Below are positions 7,793 to 17,006 of a stretch of DNA of 64,000 bases, piece after piece (within the stretch, counting starts at the first letter, position 1; each line of letters starts with the position of its first letter). The DNA is from an uncultured Ulvibacter sp. (lineage in GTDB: Bacteria; Bacteroidota; Bacteroidia; Flavobacteriales; Flavobacteriaceae). The notes beneath the pieces were generated by a model, which was not told the origin of the DNA, did no database searches, and was given only the letters and a program-made list of their open reading frames with translations. A program made the translations under genes and the position numbers. The stretch covers positions 186,001 to 250,000 of the forward strand of contig CAJXZB010000001.1 in assembly GCA_913063405.1 (NCBI GenBank), in the 5' to 3' direction.

Positions 7793-10018
7793 ATGAGAAT
7801 TGTAATACTTTTTTTAATTCTAATATTTTCAAACTTGGTTTATTCGCAAAACGATGACGTCGATGAGTTTGTAAAAAAAGCAACTTATTATAAAAAATTT
7901 GGAAACGATAGCTTAACAAATCAACTGTTCTATTATCTAAAGGCACAAAGAAAAGCAAAGAAATTAAAAAAGGCTTCTAAACATTTCGAGATCATTAAAG
8001 AAATAGGAAATATCTATGAAAAAAAAGGCCTTTTTGACAAATCGTTAGTCTATTATTTAGATTTTTTAAATATATATTCAACTAAAGATGGCAACCTTGA
8101 TTATTTGGAAGTTAAAATTGGTAATTGTTATTCAGAGTTGAATAAGCCAGAACTTGCCTATTCCTATTATAATAATATTTTACAAAGAGTAAGTTATCCA
8201 AAAAACATATATGTTTTAGGGGATATAGTGAAGGCATATTACAAAAACGAAAAATATGATAAAGCGCTGATTTATAATAAAAAAATAAAAAAAATATTAG
8301 AAAAAAACAATAATAATAGTTTAGAGAAAGCTAAAGGGGATAATAATTTAGGGTATAACTATAACATCTCTAATGATTTTGCACAATCCATATATTATTT
8401 GAAAAAGGCAGAAGCTAGAATGATTTCCAAAGGAGGAAAAGTAGATTTACCCATACTCATTAATATTGGTATTACGTATTATAATATTGGGGAATACGAC
8501 AAAAGTTTAGAATACCTGTTTAAAGCTTTAAAAAATGCAAAAGACAAGAGTCTTAAATCTGAAATAAACCAAATTTTAGGTACTTCTTATCATTTTAAAA
8601 GAGATTTTTCAAATGCACTTTCACATTATGACAAAGCAGAAAGCATAGCTAAAAGTGACAATAATTTAATCCTGCTTAGCGATATTTATCTTTCTAAGGC
8701 AAAACTTTATAATGATTTACAAGAATATGATGATGCTTTATTATTTTATCAGAAATACTTTACTTTGAAGGATTCCATAGATAAATTAGAACGCATTGAA
8801 GTAGGGAAAATTTTGTATTTCCAAGATAAGTTGGTAAATGTAAATCGTGAATTAGATTCGTTGGAAACTCAAAATAAAATTCAGCAATTTAGTATCGAAC
8901 AATTGCAATTAAAGGCGATAACCCAAAATCTTGAGTTGCAAAATTTAAAACTAGATAGTATTCAGCAAGAAAGTCGATTGGAACAATTAAAGCAGGAGCA
9001 GTTGATTAAAGATGCTACCATAAAAAATCAAAAATTAGAATTTTTACAGCAACAACAACAAGTAAAGATTGCCAATCAAAATCTATTGACATTAGAAAAG
9101 GAAAAGGAAGTAGCACTGTTGGAGAAAAATAAAAAAGAACAGGAACAGGAATTACAGCAACAACATAACCTTTTAGAGCAAGAACATAAGGACAAGGAGA
9201 TTAGCAGACTTGAATTTCAAAAACAAGCAAGATTTAGGAATAATCTGATTATTATATTAACCTTAGTATTGGTTCTTCTTTTCGGGTTATTCAGATTCTA
9301 TAGAGCTCAAAAAAGAGATCACTCTTATCTTAAAATAGCCTATGTAAAAATAGAAGAGTCTCAAGGTGAATTAATTAGTGCCGAAAAAAAGATTAAGCAT
9401 TTGTTAGGGCAACAAGTTTCTGAACCTGTTGCCATGGCTCTTATTAACAATCAAAATATCAATGAGGTAAAAGAGCTTTTTGTAGCTGTAATGTTTCTGG
9501 ATATCAGAGACTTCTCTATATATGCGGAAAACAGAAAACCAGAAGAAATTATTAAATATCAAAATGAGGTTTTTGGTTTTATGATAGAAATTGTAGAAAA
9601 AAACCATGGTGTTGTGAATCAATTATTAGGGGATGGTTTCATGGCTACCTTTGGTGTACCCAGCCCTATTGGAAATACTTGTCTTAATGCTTATAAATCA
9701 TCTATTGAAATATTGGATAGCCTTAATAAAAAGAATAAGGAAAAAGACTTTTATGCTACCCGAATTGGTATTGGTTTGCATGCTGGAAAAGTAGTGACAG
9801 GAAATGTGGGAACTAGCAATAGACAGCAATTTTCAATTACAGGAAAAACAGTTATAATATCTGCTCGTTTAGAGCAACTTAATAAAGAGTATGGTACTAA
9901 CTTTATATATTCAAAGAATCTATATGACGAGCTACCACCTGAGAATCAGGCAAAGGTTAAATTTACTAATGTAGAATTAAAAGGAGTGCATAAAGCCATT
10001 AGTATTACAATGACCTAA
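7793..10018 (+). CDS. TPR / coiled-coil / transmembrane protein with class III nucleotidyl cyclase domain
   Basis: A 741-aa membrane signalling protein. A signal peptide (about 1-19) and TPR-like helices (about 30-330) form a periplasmic sensor. A long Gln-rich coiled coil (about 340-475), one transmembrane helix (about 482-503) and a cytoplasmic class III cyclase domain (about 560-735) follow. Both metal-binding aspartates are present (FLDIRDFS about 570, LGDGFMATFG about 612), as is the late Arg (SARLE). The substrate Lys before LGD is Gln, and the catalytic Asn of the usual VN motif is Ile (GKTVIISARLE, about 683). It may be a weak or altered cyclase or a nucleotide sensor. Pairing with the TonB receptor suggests coupling of uptake to signalling, which is inference. 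Confidence 0.88.
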   Translation: MRIVILFLILIFSNLVYSQNDDVDEFVKKATYYKKFGNDSLTNQLFYYLKAQRKAKKLKKASKHFEIIKEIGNIYEKKGLFDKSLVYYLDFLNIYSTKDGNLDYLEVKIGNCYSELNKPELAYSYYNNILQRVSYPKNIYVLGDIVKAYYKNEKYDKALIYNKKIKKILEKNNNNSLEKAKGDNNLGYNYNISNDFAQSIYYLKKAEARMISKGGKVDLPILINIGITYYNIGEYDKSLEYLFKALKNAKDKSLKSEINQILGTSYHFKRDFSNALSHYDKAESIAKSDNNLILLSDIYLSKAKLYNDLQEYDDALLFYQKYFTLKDSIDKLERIEVGKILYFQDKLVNVNRELDSLETQNKIQQFSIEQLQLKAITQNLELQNLKLDSIQQESRLEQLKQEQLIKDATIKNQKLEFLQQQQQVKIANQNLLTLEKEKEVALLEKNKKEQEQELQQQHNLLEQEHKDKEISRLEFQKQARFRNNLIIILTLVLVLLFGLFRFYRAQKRDHSYLKIAYVKIEESQGELISAEKKIKHLLGQQVSEPVAMALINNQNINEVKELFVAVMFLDIRDFSIYAENRKPEEIIKYQNEVFGFMIEIVEKNHGVVNQLLGDGFMATFGVPSPIGNTCLNAYKSSIEILDSLNKKNKEKDFYATRIGIGLHAGKVVTGNVGTSNRQQFSITGKTVIISARLEQLNKEYGTNFIYSKNLYDELPPENQAKVKFTNVELKGVHKAISITMT

Positions 10019-10020
10019 AA

Positions 10021-10050
10021 AGTTTTGGGTCTATTCACCCAAAATCAACT
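10021..10050 (+). terminator. Possible weak terminator hairpin
   Basis: TTTTGGGT (10023-10030) pairs with ACCCAAAA (10037-10044) around a 6-nt loop, starting 5 bp after the cyclase stop. No T-run follows, so terminator function is uncertain. Confidence 0.4.
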
Positions 10051-10167
10051 GTTACCAACATTTCTCTCATTGCGTATTTTAAAAAAATATTTGTTTTGTG
10101 GCAAACAGCCTTGCATCATCTTTCCTGATAAATGTAACAATTTCAATGTGAAATTTAACATCTAAGG

Positions 10168-10311
10168 TTATGTTTTAGAATAATGTGGAATTATCAATTT
10201 CATATAATTTTCTTCAATTAATTTGTAGGGATCTATAGCCTTAGTATTTTCTATAACACTCCTAGCTATATCTATGACTTGAGAGCGAGAATTTTTAACC
10301 TTTTGCAAGAA
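10168..10311 (-). pseudogene. C-terminal coding remnant of unknown gene
   Basis: A minus-strand frame ending at 10168 reads about 47 coherent codons (KVKNSRSQVIDIARSVIENT, then KAIDPYKLIEENYMKLI). It has protein-like composition but no start and no continuation upstream. I do not recognise the family. It may be the tail of a gene destroyed when the surrounding repeat spacer formed. Confidence 0.3.
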
Positions 10312-10387
10312 TACAAATCAGTTTAGGTAGCCACTCAAATATTTTGTTGACACACCAGTTATCGAATACGCGATTTTTAAACAAATC

Positions 10388-10500
10388 TAAAAGGTTAGCT
10401 TTTTTTGGCGTTGGCTAAGCGGTTGGATATTGTGTTTAGAAATAAACGCCAGTAAGCGTTTAATTTTTAAAAAGCAATCGAGCGTTTGGCAACGGCAATT
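10388..10500 (+). repeat. Intergenic hairpin, B type, copy at 10.4 kb
   Basis: Starts AAAAGGTTAGCTTTTTTTGG. The arm TTGGCGTTGGCTAAGCG pairs imperfectly with CGTTTGGCAACGGCAA. The centre is TAAACGC-CAGTAA-GCGTTTA. The same arms with different centres recur at 20635-20749 and 30548-30670, so the ends are conserved and the middle is free. Confidence 0.65.
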
Positions 10501-10602
10501 TTACATAGCGACTAATTATAGTACATTTTATAAGTAGCTTCATCCACAGGATAAACCTACTTATAAAATGTACTATAATGGTCAGCATTATGTTACTTTT
10601 CT
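10499..10602. repeat. Intergenic hairpin, C type, best copy
   Basis: A roughly 100-nt imperfect palindrome. The inner stem is a perfect inverted repeat, GTACATTTTATAAGTA (10521-10536) with its complement after the loop. The outer arms ACATAGCGACTAATTATA and TATAATGGTCAGCATTATGT pair with mismatches. The 21-nt centre at 10537-10557, containing ATCCACAGGAT, is identical at 20983-21003 and 30835-30855. Confidence 0.7.
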
Positions 10603-10675
10603 TTGGTAAAAGCAATAGTTTTATTTGCTTATTTTAATATAAAAGTTTTCTTCTCCAAAGCTTCATTTACTAAAG

Positions 10676-10732
10676 TTAATGGAACACTTTTTATGCGACG
10701 ACGTAGGAGGGAAGCATAATGTGTGTGGAATG
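10676..10732. repeat. 57-bp dispersed repeat, D type, copy 1
   Basis: Contains GCGACGACGTAGGAGGGAAG and ends ATGTGTGTGGAATG. It matches 21121-21177 at 56 of 57 positions by eye. In both places it closes the hairpin mosaic at its right end. Much of the sequence before it (10602-10675) also resembles 21045-21120. Confidence 0.75.
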
Positions 10733-10751
10733 ATAATTAGAACTAGTGAAG

Positions 10752-11316
10752 CTAATTCTTAAAACTGGTTTCTTCCAATCTTTTATTTAGAACAAACCAA
10801 AGTATAGCTATTATTACATAAATGCCAACTGCTATAATTGAGTTATAAAAACTTATGGCGATTGCAGCACCATATAGAAATATTGATAGTATTGCCTTAT
10901 GCTGTTTATTATAGGTTTTACGTAAAACAGTTTCTTGCTTAACGCTTTTAACAAAATATACCATGCCAAACTTGCCATAAACAACACGAAACCATATAAA
11001 GCTGTTGGTAATTCTTGAAAGTGATTTTCGCCCATATAGCCAGTAGCAAAAGGGAACAATGATAACCAGAATAACAAATGTAGATTGGTCCATAATATTT
11101 TACCATTTACACTATTTGATGCTTGCATGAAATGGTGGTGGTTATTCCAATATATACCTAGATAAATAAAACTTAATACATAAGTAATAAACGTTGGGAA
11201 TAGAGGCCTTAATGCTTCTATTGAATCTCCTTCTGGAATTTTGAGTTCAGAACCATAATGGTAATTATAATAGCTAATACACCATCGCTAAATGCTTCTA
11301 ATCTACTTATTGACAT
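10752..11316 (-). pseudogene. TMEM175/DUF1211-like membrane protein, two frameshifts
   Basis: Reading the minus strand from ATG at 11316 gives MSISRLEAFSDGVLAIIITI, the classic start of TMEM175-like potassium-channel proteins. Around 11247 one C is missing (GAGTTCAGAACC where GAGTTCCAGAACC would restore EL), shifting the frame. The next frame carries IYWNNHHHFM, NLHLLFWLSLFPFATGYMG and LYGFVLFMASLAWYIL. A second shift near 10935 leads to QETVLRKTYNKQHKAIL, FLYGAAIAI and the end at 10752. All helices are recognisable, so decay or sequencing error is recent. It is the last gene of the sigma-54 operon, 2 bp after the nitroreductase gene. Confidence 0.75.
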
Positions 11317-11318
11317 TT

Positions 11319-11948
11319 TTAAATAGTTTTGAATAGTGTATTAATTGATTTTCTAACCTTTTTCATATTATAGTTATGATCGTCTTCTGCGTGATAGCCT
11401 ATAGCCACAACTACAGTTGCAGTAAGCCCTTTTTCATTTAAGCCCAGAACTTTATCATATTCTTGAGGCTCAAAACCTTCTATTGGACACGAATCTATTT
11501 TTAATTCTCCACAGGCGGCCAACATATTTCCAAGTGCGATGTAGGTTTGTTTTGCTGTCCAATGTGGTATTTCATCTTTAGATTTTTCTTTAAGTTTACC
11601 TTTCATAAATTGTTTGTACCCATCTAACTTGTCTAATGGAATATTTTGCATATTAGATTTTCTTTGCACATATTCTTCTATCATTTCTTCTGTAAACTCT
11701 AAATAATTACAGAACACGTAAAGATGTGATGCATCTAATATTTGAGATTGATTCCAAGATATTGATTGTAATTGTTTACATACTTGTGGATTTTCAATTC
11801 TTAAAATAGTATATGGTTGAAAGCCATAAGACGAAGCTGATAATCTTATTGCTTCTTCTATACGTTTAATATCTTCATCCTTTATTTTTTTTGAATTATC
11901 AAACTTCTTGGTTGCGTAACGCCAGTTTAAACTTTCTAATAATTGCAT
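11319..11948 (-). CDS. Nitroreductase-family NAD(P)H-dependent flavoprotein
   Basis: A 209-aa NfsB-like FMN oxidoreductase. The N-terminal RYATKKFDNSKKI and SASSYGFQPY fit the FMN-phosphate and pocket region. WTAKQTYIALGNMLAACGELKIDSCPIEGF is the standard central block, and a VVVAIGYHAEDD strand leads to the KVRKS end. Such enzymes reduce nitroaromatics and quinones in the cytoplasm. It follows the alginate-export-like gene by 12 bp in the leftward operon, consistent with a detoxification or redox-stress role. Confidence 0.9.
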   Translation of the reverse strand: MQLLESLNWRYATKKFDNSKKIKDEDIKRIEEAIRLSASSYGFQPYTILRIENPQVCKQLQSISWNQSQILDASHLYVFCNYLEFTEEMIEEYVQRKSNMQNIPLDKLDGYKQFMKGKLKEKSKDEIPHWTAKQTYIALGNMLAACGELKIDSCPIEGFEPQEYDKVLGLNEKGLTATVVVAIGYHAEDDHNYNMKKVRKSINTLFKTI

Positions 11949-11960
11949 AGTATACGTGTT

Positions 11961-13313
11961 TTAAAATTTTATTTCAGTTGTTAATACAAAGTGATACAAT
12001 GTATCTCCTTGATTTGATTGTTTTAAAAATGCTTCTGGAAATATGATATTGCTTTCAAATTCGAGATTGATATGTTTATTAACTTCATAACCAATTATAG
12101 CGCCTATTTGTTGACCAATAAATCTTTGATTGTTGACATCTGGATATTCTAATAATAATGCTGCATTATATACACCATCGTTAATGGATTGTCTCCAAAA
12201 CACATCATAATCTAATTCAATAAATAACTTATTGAAATTGGCATTAATATATGGGTGTATATCTATAAGATTTGATGGTCCAAAACGAGCTACCCTTCCA
12301 AAATAAGCACCTCTAGGATATAGTGCATCAAAAGTGTTAAGTGTATTATCATTTTTATTTCTATCGCCGCTAATTATCTCTGACTTAATACCTAGATTAT
12401 AAAAATGATTGTGAACTTTAGTTTTGTTTTCTAATTGTAATGATATTGTCCAAGCACTTATATTTTGGTTCTCCATTGAGCCAAATTGATAAACAACCTC
12501 GTTGTTGAACTTCAAAGAATTTATTGAACCAAAGTAACGTAAGCCAAATGATGAACGTCTTTCACTACCTTGTAAATTATTGTATATAACACCGTTATCT
12601 TTTTGATAAAAAATATAGGTATCTAACGCACTTGAGTTATTAAACCTTGTTGTTGTATATATGGCTGAAAATGTTTCATTAAAACTTAAAAATTCATTGT
12701 CAAATACATAAGATTTAGGTTGTACAGGAATTGCAAAGAACGTAGTTGCTGAAAATCTTTTTTTATGATAGTACAGCTGTGCTAAATCGAAAGAACGTCT
12801 AACATTAGGTCCTTCTCTAGCATCTACAAGTCTACCACTTCCTAATTTTAAGTTTTGTCTACCAACTGTTACAGACCAATTATTAAATAATCTATAATTT
12901 AGAAATAGTTGATTAATTGACAACTCATCTTTATCTACTGGACTTTTATTCTCTTTATTTCCTATAAGACTGCTATTTATTTCTGCAAATAATTGAAATT
13001 TATCTTTAACTTTTAAATGTGCGTAAAGCATAACACGATTTAAATACCATAAGTTGTCTTGATCTTGACTGTTTTGAAACTGTTCATTTATAAATGATTC
13101 GTATTGAAAACGCCAACTACCACCAAATGACAAATATGTCTGATTTCCTAGAGGGTAATATTTTATTTTTTGATACGTGTTTTTTGATTGTAATTGTTTT
13201 AGGGCTTCAACATTATCATTTTGTCTTAAAAGACTAAACTCTAATGGTGCATTTTGCGATACACCAGCACCACAAATCAAAAATAATATGAAGCATACTA
13301 TTTTAGACTTCAT
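11961..13313 (-). CDS. Alginate-export-like outer-membrane beta-barrel protein
   Basis: 450 aa with an N-terminal signal peptide (MKSKIVCFILFLICGAGVSQ). The rest alternates short beta strands. The Alginate_exp-type signature is present: SFGGSWRFQYESF, WYLNRVMLYAHLKVKDKFQLFAEI, then VTVGRQNLKLGSGRLVDAREGPNVRRSFD. The final strand ends VLTTEIKF. Bacteroidota homologues are generic outer-membrane channels, so export of alginate itself should not be assumed. The start overlaps the DoxX gene by 11 bp, showing translational coupling. Confidence 0.83.
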   Translation of the reverse strand: MKSKIVCFILFLICGAGVSQNAPLEFSLLRQNDNVEALKQLQSKNTYQKIKYYPLGNQTYLSFGGSWRFQYESFINEQFQNSQDQDNLWYLNRVMLYAHLKVKDKFQLFAEINSSLIGNKENKSPVDKDELSINQLFLNYRLFNNWSVTVGRQNLKLGSGRLVDAREGPNVRRSFDLAQLYYHKKRFSATTFFAIPVQPKSYVFDNEFLSFNETFSAIYTTTRFNNSSALDTYIFYQKDNGVIYNNLQGSERRSSFGLRYFGSINSLKFNNEVVYQFGSMENQNISAWTISLQLENKTKVHNHFYNLGIKSEIISGDRNKNDNTLNTFDALYPRGAYFGRVARFGPSNLIDIHPYINANFNKLFIELDYDVFWRQSINDGVYNAALLLEYPDVNNQRFIGQQIGAIIGYEVNKHINLEFESNIIFPEAFLKQSNQGDTLYHFVLTTEIKF

Positions 13314-13716
13314 GATTACAATGCTTTATTATAAAATCTAAACTATATCGTCCTGCCCCTAAATATGTTATAAAACCAAATACTATTGAATAAATTATTG
13401 GTACATCTTGAATTTTATAAGAATCGTTAAAATGTACCAAAAGCAACCCTGATAATGTTAGTGAAAAAATGAAAAATGCTGCTGCCCTTGTAAACAACCC
13501 CAATGCTACCATAATTGAACATAAAATGTTAGTGAAAATTGCGAAATATGTACTAAAGGTTGTACCTAGACCCAACGGGTCTGGTATGTGCAAAAGCGTA
13601 TCTTGAAAGTTTAGTATTTTAGGTAAGCCATGAGCTTTAAGTAACGCAATTGCAGCTAATAATCTAAATACAAATAGACCTGCGTCATTACTTAATTTAT
13701 TTTTTATAAGTTTCAT
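13303..13716 (-). CDS. DoxX-family membrane protein
   Basis: A 137-aa protein with four predicted transmembrane helices (about 15-35, 55-77, 80-100, 108-125). LFVFRLLAAIALLKAHGLPKIL at the start and ALGLFTRAAAFFIFSLTL match DoxX/SURF4-like proteins, which act with redox enzymes in the inner membrane. The 3' end overlaps the barrel gene by 11 bp, and the YceI gene lies 80 bp upstream. Confidence 0.85.
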   Translation of the reverse strand: MKLIKNKLSNDAGLFVFRLLAAIALLKAHGLPKILNFQDTLLHIPDPLGLGTTFSTYFAIFTNILCSIMVALGLFTRAAAFFIFSLTLSGLLLVHFNDSYKIQDVPIIYSIVFGFITYLGAGRYSLDFIIKHCNHEV

Positions 13717-13796
13717 TTTTTAGAGTATTGAGTTAAGAAAATTGGGCCAACGAAAAGAATCATTAGCCCTAGTTAACACTATCAACCAATGAAAAA

Positions 13797-14321
13797 CTAT
13801 ACTTTAATAAATTGTAGGTCTACAATTAATTTGATAGTATCGCTTACAACTATACTGCCTGCTTCTGTTACTGCACTCCAAGTGAGGTTAAAATCTTTTC
13901 TATTAATGCTTCCTGCTACTTCAAAACCCGCTTTTGTTTGACCATGAGGGTCTACAGCAATACCATTGAAATCTAAATCTAGTGACACTTCTTTTGTGAT
14001 GTCTCTTATGGTTAAATCACCTATTAACTTACTACCATCAAAAGGTTTTGAAGAGAAAGTCATTTCTGGATATGATTCTGCATTGAAAAAATCATCTGAT
14101 TTTAAATGCGCATCTCTATCTGCATTTTTAGTATTGATAGAATCGATTTTTGCTTTGAAATTAAAATTTGCATTGATGAAATTTTCATCTTCAGTTTCAA
14201 CTGATGCATTAAAATCTTCAAAGTGACCAGTTACTGTTGAAATCATCATATGTTTTACTTTAAAACTGATTTCAGAATGTGCTGTATCAATGTTCCATTT
14301 TGTTTTTACTGCTGTTTCCAT
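13797..14321 (-). CDS. YceI-family lipocalin-like protein
   Basis: A 174-aa YceI-domain protein: WNIDTAHSEISFKVKHMMISTVTGHFEDF at the start, LKSDDFFNAESYPEMTFSS in the middle and GDLTIRDITKEVSLDLDF later. The family folds as a beta-barrel that binds polyisoprenoid or quinone-like ligands. No signal peptide is visible, so this copy is probably cytoplasmic. It sits between an amidohydrolase gene (31 bp upstream) and DoxX in the same operon. Confidence 0.92.
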   Translation of the reverse strand: METAVKTKWNIDTAHSEISFKVKHMMISTVTGHFEDFNASVETEDENFINANFNFKAKIDSINTKNADRDAHLKSDDFFNAESYPEMTFSSKPFDGSKLIGDLTIRDITKEVSLDLDFNGIAVDPHGQTKAGFEVAGSINRKDFNLTWSAVTEAGSIVVSDTIKLIVDLQFIKV

Positions 14322-14352
14322 TTTACTTATTATTTAAAAATTAATATTTGAT

Positions 14353-16149
14353 TTACTTATTCTGATAACCACCGTAATATCTAACTGGTGACCAACTTGG
14401 TATAACTTCTGGTAAACTTGGATTTAAAGTTTCATATTCTTTACCTGCAAAGACTACATTACCACCAACTACTGTTAACACCGCTTTTATATTGTTTATT
14501 TGTTTTTCTGGAATTGAAAAATAATCTTCTGAAAGTATTGTGAAATCTGCGTACATGCCATTTTCTAAAGTCCCTTTTACATTTTCTTCTTTTGAAACCC
14601 AGGCACTTCCTTTAGTATATAAATGCAATGCTTCTTCTCTTGTTAAAAGATTTGATTTTTCACTTAATTGTAAATCACCAACTGTTTTACCTGATATTAA
14701 CCAATATAGTGCTGGCCAAGGATTATAACTTGCTACACGGGTACCATCTGTACCGGCTCCAAGAGGAATACCCATTTCCATTATTTTTTTAACTGGTGGT
14801 GCTTGTTTTGCTTTATCAGCGCCATAACGTTCTACAAAAAACTCACCTGCATAAGCCATACGTGCTTGTATTGCAATACCTCCATTAAGTGCTTTTACTC
14901 TTTTAAGCTCTTTTTCAGCTACTGTTTCAGCGTGGTCAAACATCCATCTTTCTGATGCTAATTTTCCATTAGTTTCTTTATTAACTTCTTCAATTACATC
15001 TAACATATTAGATATAGTTTCACCATATGTAGCGTGTATTCTAAACGGCCATCCTTTATCAACGTGTAAACGAATAATCCTTTTTAAGTCCTCTCTCCAA
15101 GTTGGACGGTCTTTTAAAAGTGGCTGTGGTGCTAAAAAGTTTTCGAAATCTCCAGCACTCCAAGCTAAAAACTCACCACCTCCTTCTAATTCATAGCCGT
15201 GATCTAAATGAATTTCACCGTTGTGACCAACTTGGTTATTTGACATCCATTCTTGAAACTCTGCATATTCAGCACCTTTGTTTTGAGGGAATAAATAATA
15301 GGATAACCTTATTGGCATTTCGCCTGTATCGGCTAATAATTTTGTACCTGTATAATCTTTAGGAAACTTATGGCCACCACCACCTGCATCAATACCGCTA
15401 GTAATACCAAAACTGTTTAATTCGCGATAGAATTGTTTGGTTGAGTTAACCATTTCCTCTTGAGTTAATGGTGGAAGTGCACCAATACGAGCATATAATA
15501 TTGTAGGATTAGGTTCTGCCAATAATACGCCTGTAAGTTTACCGTTAGCATCTTTTTCAAAAGTACTACCAATAGGTGCTTTTGTATTCTCATCGATACC
15601 CAAAGCATTTAAACCTGCTTGGTTTAACCAAGCCCTACTATATAAATAAAGGACATAAGTAGGTACATTGCCTGTTGCTTCATTTATTTCCTGTGGTGTT
15701 GGGAAGCGTTTTTCCTCGAACTGAAATGGACTCCAGCCTCCAATAACTCTTACCCATTGTCCTTCTGGTGTTCTTTGGGCTTGTTCTTTAAGCATTCTTA
15801 AAGCCCTCTTTAATGACTTTACTCCATCCCAACGTAATTCTGCATTAAAGAATCTACCGCCTCTTGTTAGATGCAAGTGAGAATCATTAAGACCAGGAAT
15901 AATTGTTTTTCCTTTTGCATCTAATACTTTAGTATTCTCATTTTTTAGCTTTAGGATATGTTCTGTTGTTCCTGTCGCTAACACTTTGCCATCGTTTACA
16001 GCAATGGCTTCTGTAATTGTTCTATTTGAATCCATAACTGCCACCTTTGCATTGGTAACAATAAGGTCTGCTAATTGTGAATTTTTAGTGTCTTCTTTAC
16101 AAGAGACTAATGCAATAGCGAAAATTAAAATTAGTATAAACCGTTTCAT
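14353..16149 (-). CDS. YtcJ-like amidohydrolase lipoprotein
   Basis: 598 aa with lipoprotein signal MKRFILILIFAIALVSCKED (lipidated Cys about 17). It has the metal-dependent amidohydrolase composite fold: a beta-sandwich start (DLIVTNAKVAVMDSN), GLNDSHLHLTRGG carrying the first HxH ligands, then HATYGET, DHAETV and GAGTDGTRVASYNPW supplying later ligands, and a C-terminal YADFTILSEDYF sandwich. YtcJ-type members hydrolyse amides of unknown natural identity; this one is exported. A hairpin with a U-run lies between it and the upstream hydrolase gene, so its expression may be reduced relative to the first two genes. Confidence 0.9.
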   Translation of the reverse strand: MKRFILILIFAIALVSCKEDTKNSQLADLIVTNAKVAVMDSNRTITEAIAVNDGKVLATGTTEHILKLKNENTKVLDAKGKTIIPGLNDSHLHLTRGGRFFNAELRWDGVKSLKRALRMLKEQAQRTPEGQWVRVIGGWSPFQFEEKRFPTPQEINEATGNVPTYVLYLYSRAWLNQAGLNALGIDENTKAPIGSTFEKDANGKLTGVLLAEPNPTILYARIGALPPLTQEEMVNSTKQFYRELNSFGITSGIDAGGGGHKFPKDYTGTKLLADTGEMPIRLSYYLFPQNKGAEYAEFQEWMSNNQVGHNGEIHLDHGYELEGGGEFLAWSAGDFENFLAPQPLLKDRPTWREDLKRIIRLHVDKGWPFRIHATYGETISNMLDVIEEVNKETNGKLASERWMFDHAETVAEKELKRVKALNGGIAIQARMAYAGEFFVERYGADKAKQAPPVKKIMEMGIPLGAGTDGTRVASYNPWPALYWLISGKTVGDLQLSEKSNLLTREEALHLYTKGSAWVSKEENVKGTLENGMYADFTILSEDYFSIPEKQINNIKAVLTVVGGNVVFAGKEYETLNPSLPEVIPSWSPVRYYGGYQNK

Positions 16150-16164
16150 TTTATTTTGTTTTAA

Positions 16165-16198
16165 AAAGCACTCTGTCTCTTTAGAAACAGAGTGCTTT
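16165..16198 (-). terminator. Intra-operon hairpin terminator
   Basis: AAAGCACTCTGT (16165-16176) pairs perfectly with ACAGAGTGCTTT (16187-16198) around a 10-nt loop. Read leftward, the stem ends in TGCTTTTT, a typical intrinsic terminator. It lies in the 59-bp gap between the cysteine hydrolase and amidohydrolase genes and may cause partial read-through. Confidence 0.7.
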
Positions 16199-16208
16199 GT
16201 GAAGTTAA

Positions 16209-16943
16209 TTAGTGCTTGTCACCGCCTTCTTTAATCCAACCTTTCATTGTTGAGATATAATCGATACCTAAACCGTAAGCGCCACCATATTTTTTTGCTA
16301 AATTGGTAACAGCTACATATTTACCAGCTCTAGCCCAGTCTCTATGTAACTCTAATAAGTATTGCATAGAAGTAATTGGTACAGCTCCTGCTTGTATCAT
16401 ACGAGCTACCGCCATATCATGTGCTTCTTTAGATACACCTCCACAGGCATCGGTTATAAAGTATACTTCATATCCATCCTCTATCGCTGAAAGCGCAGGA
16501 AGAGTAATACATACCTCTGTCCATAGTCCCGCCAATACTATACGTTTTTTACCTGTTTTTTTAACAGCCTTAACAATTCTTTTATCTTCCCAACAATTCA
16601 TTGTTGTTCTGTCTATGTATTGAGACATATCACCAAAGTACTCGCTAATTTCTGGGAATAATGGACCACTAAAAGACTTTTCTGCAACTGTAGTTACAAT
16701 AGTTGGTACATTAAATAATTTAGCCGCTCCTGCTACCAAACCAGTATTATTACGTAGTGTTTGGATATCTATAGATTGCACTGCGAAAGCCATTTGACCT
16801 TCGTGGTCAATTAAAATAAGAGAGTGGTCATCTGCATCTAATAGTTGACTACCTGCAAGTGAAGGGTCATTGTTTGGGTTTTGAGCAAAAATGTTCATTG
16901 TTAATGCTAGAATAAATACGAATGTTAATTTTATTGTTTTCAT
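16209..16943 (-). CDS. Secreted isochorismatase-family (YcaC-like) cysteine hydrolase
   Basis: I chose the ATG at 16943 because it gives a clean signal peptide (MKTIKLTFVFILALTMNIFA); an upstream ATG at 16964 adds seven polar residues. The mature domain has the family pieces: LILIDHEGQMAF with the Asp, the KKTGKKRIVLAGLWTEVCITLP block with the nucleophile Cys, and DACGGVSKEAHDMAV. Isochorismatase-like enzymes split amides and vinyl ethers using Asp-Lys-Cys. Secretion is unusual for the family. It is the second gene of the sigma-54 operon, after pirin. Confidence 0.86.
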   Translation of the reverse strand: MKTIKLTFVFILALTMNIFAQNPNNDPSLAGSQLLDADDHSLILIDHEGQMAFAVQSIDIQTLRNNTGLVAGAAKLFNVPTIVTTVAEKSFSGPLFPEISEYFGDMSQYIDRTTMNCWEDKRIVKAVKKTGKKRIVLAGLWTEVCITLPALSAIEDGYEVYFITDACGGVSKEAHDMAVARMIQAGAVPITSMQYLLELHRDWARAGKYVAVTNLAKKYGGAYGLGIDYISTMKGWIKEGGDKH

Positions 16944-17006
16944 TTTAAATTTAATTTGTGTCATTATTGACGGTTATACTTATTTTGATTTATAATTAAT
17001 TGTTTA

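Noticed and set aside
11961-13313. Alginate biosynthesis or export locus
   Set aside because: No other alginate genes are present; the barrel family is used widely for unrelated substrates.
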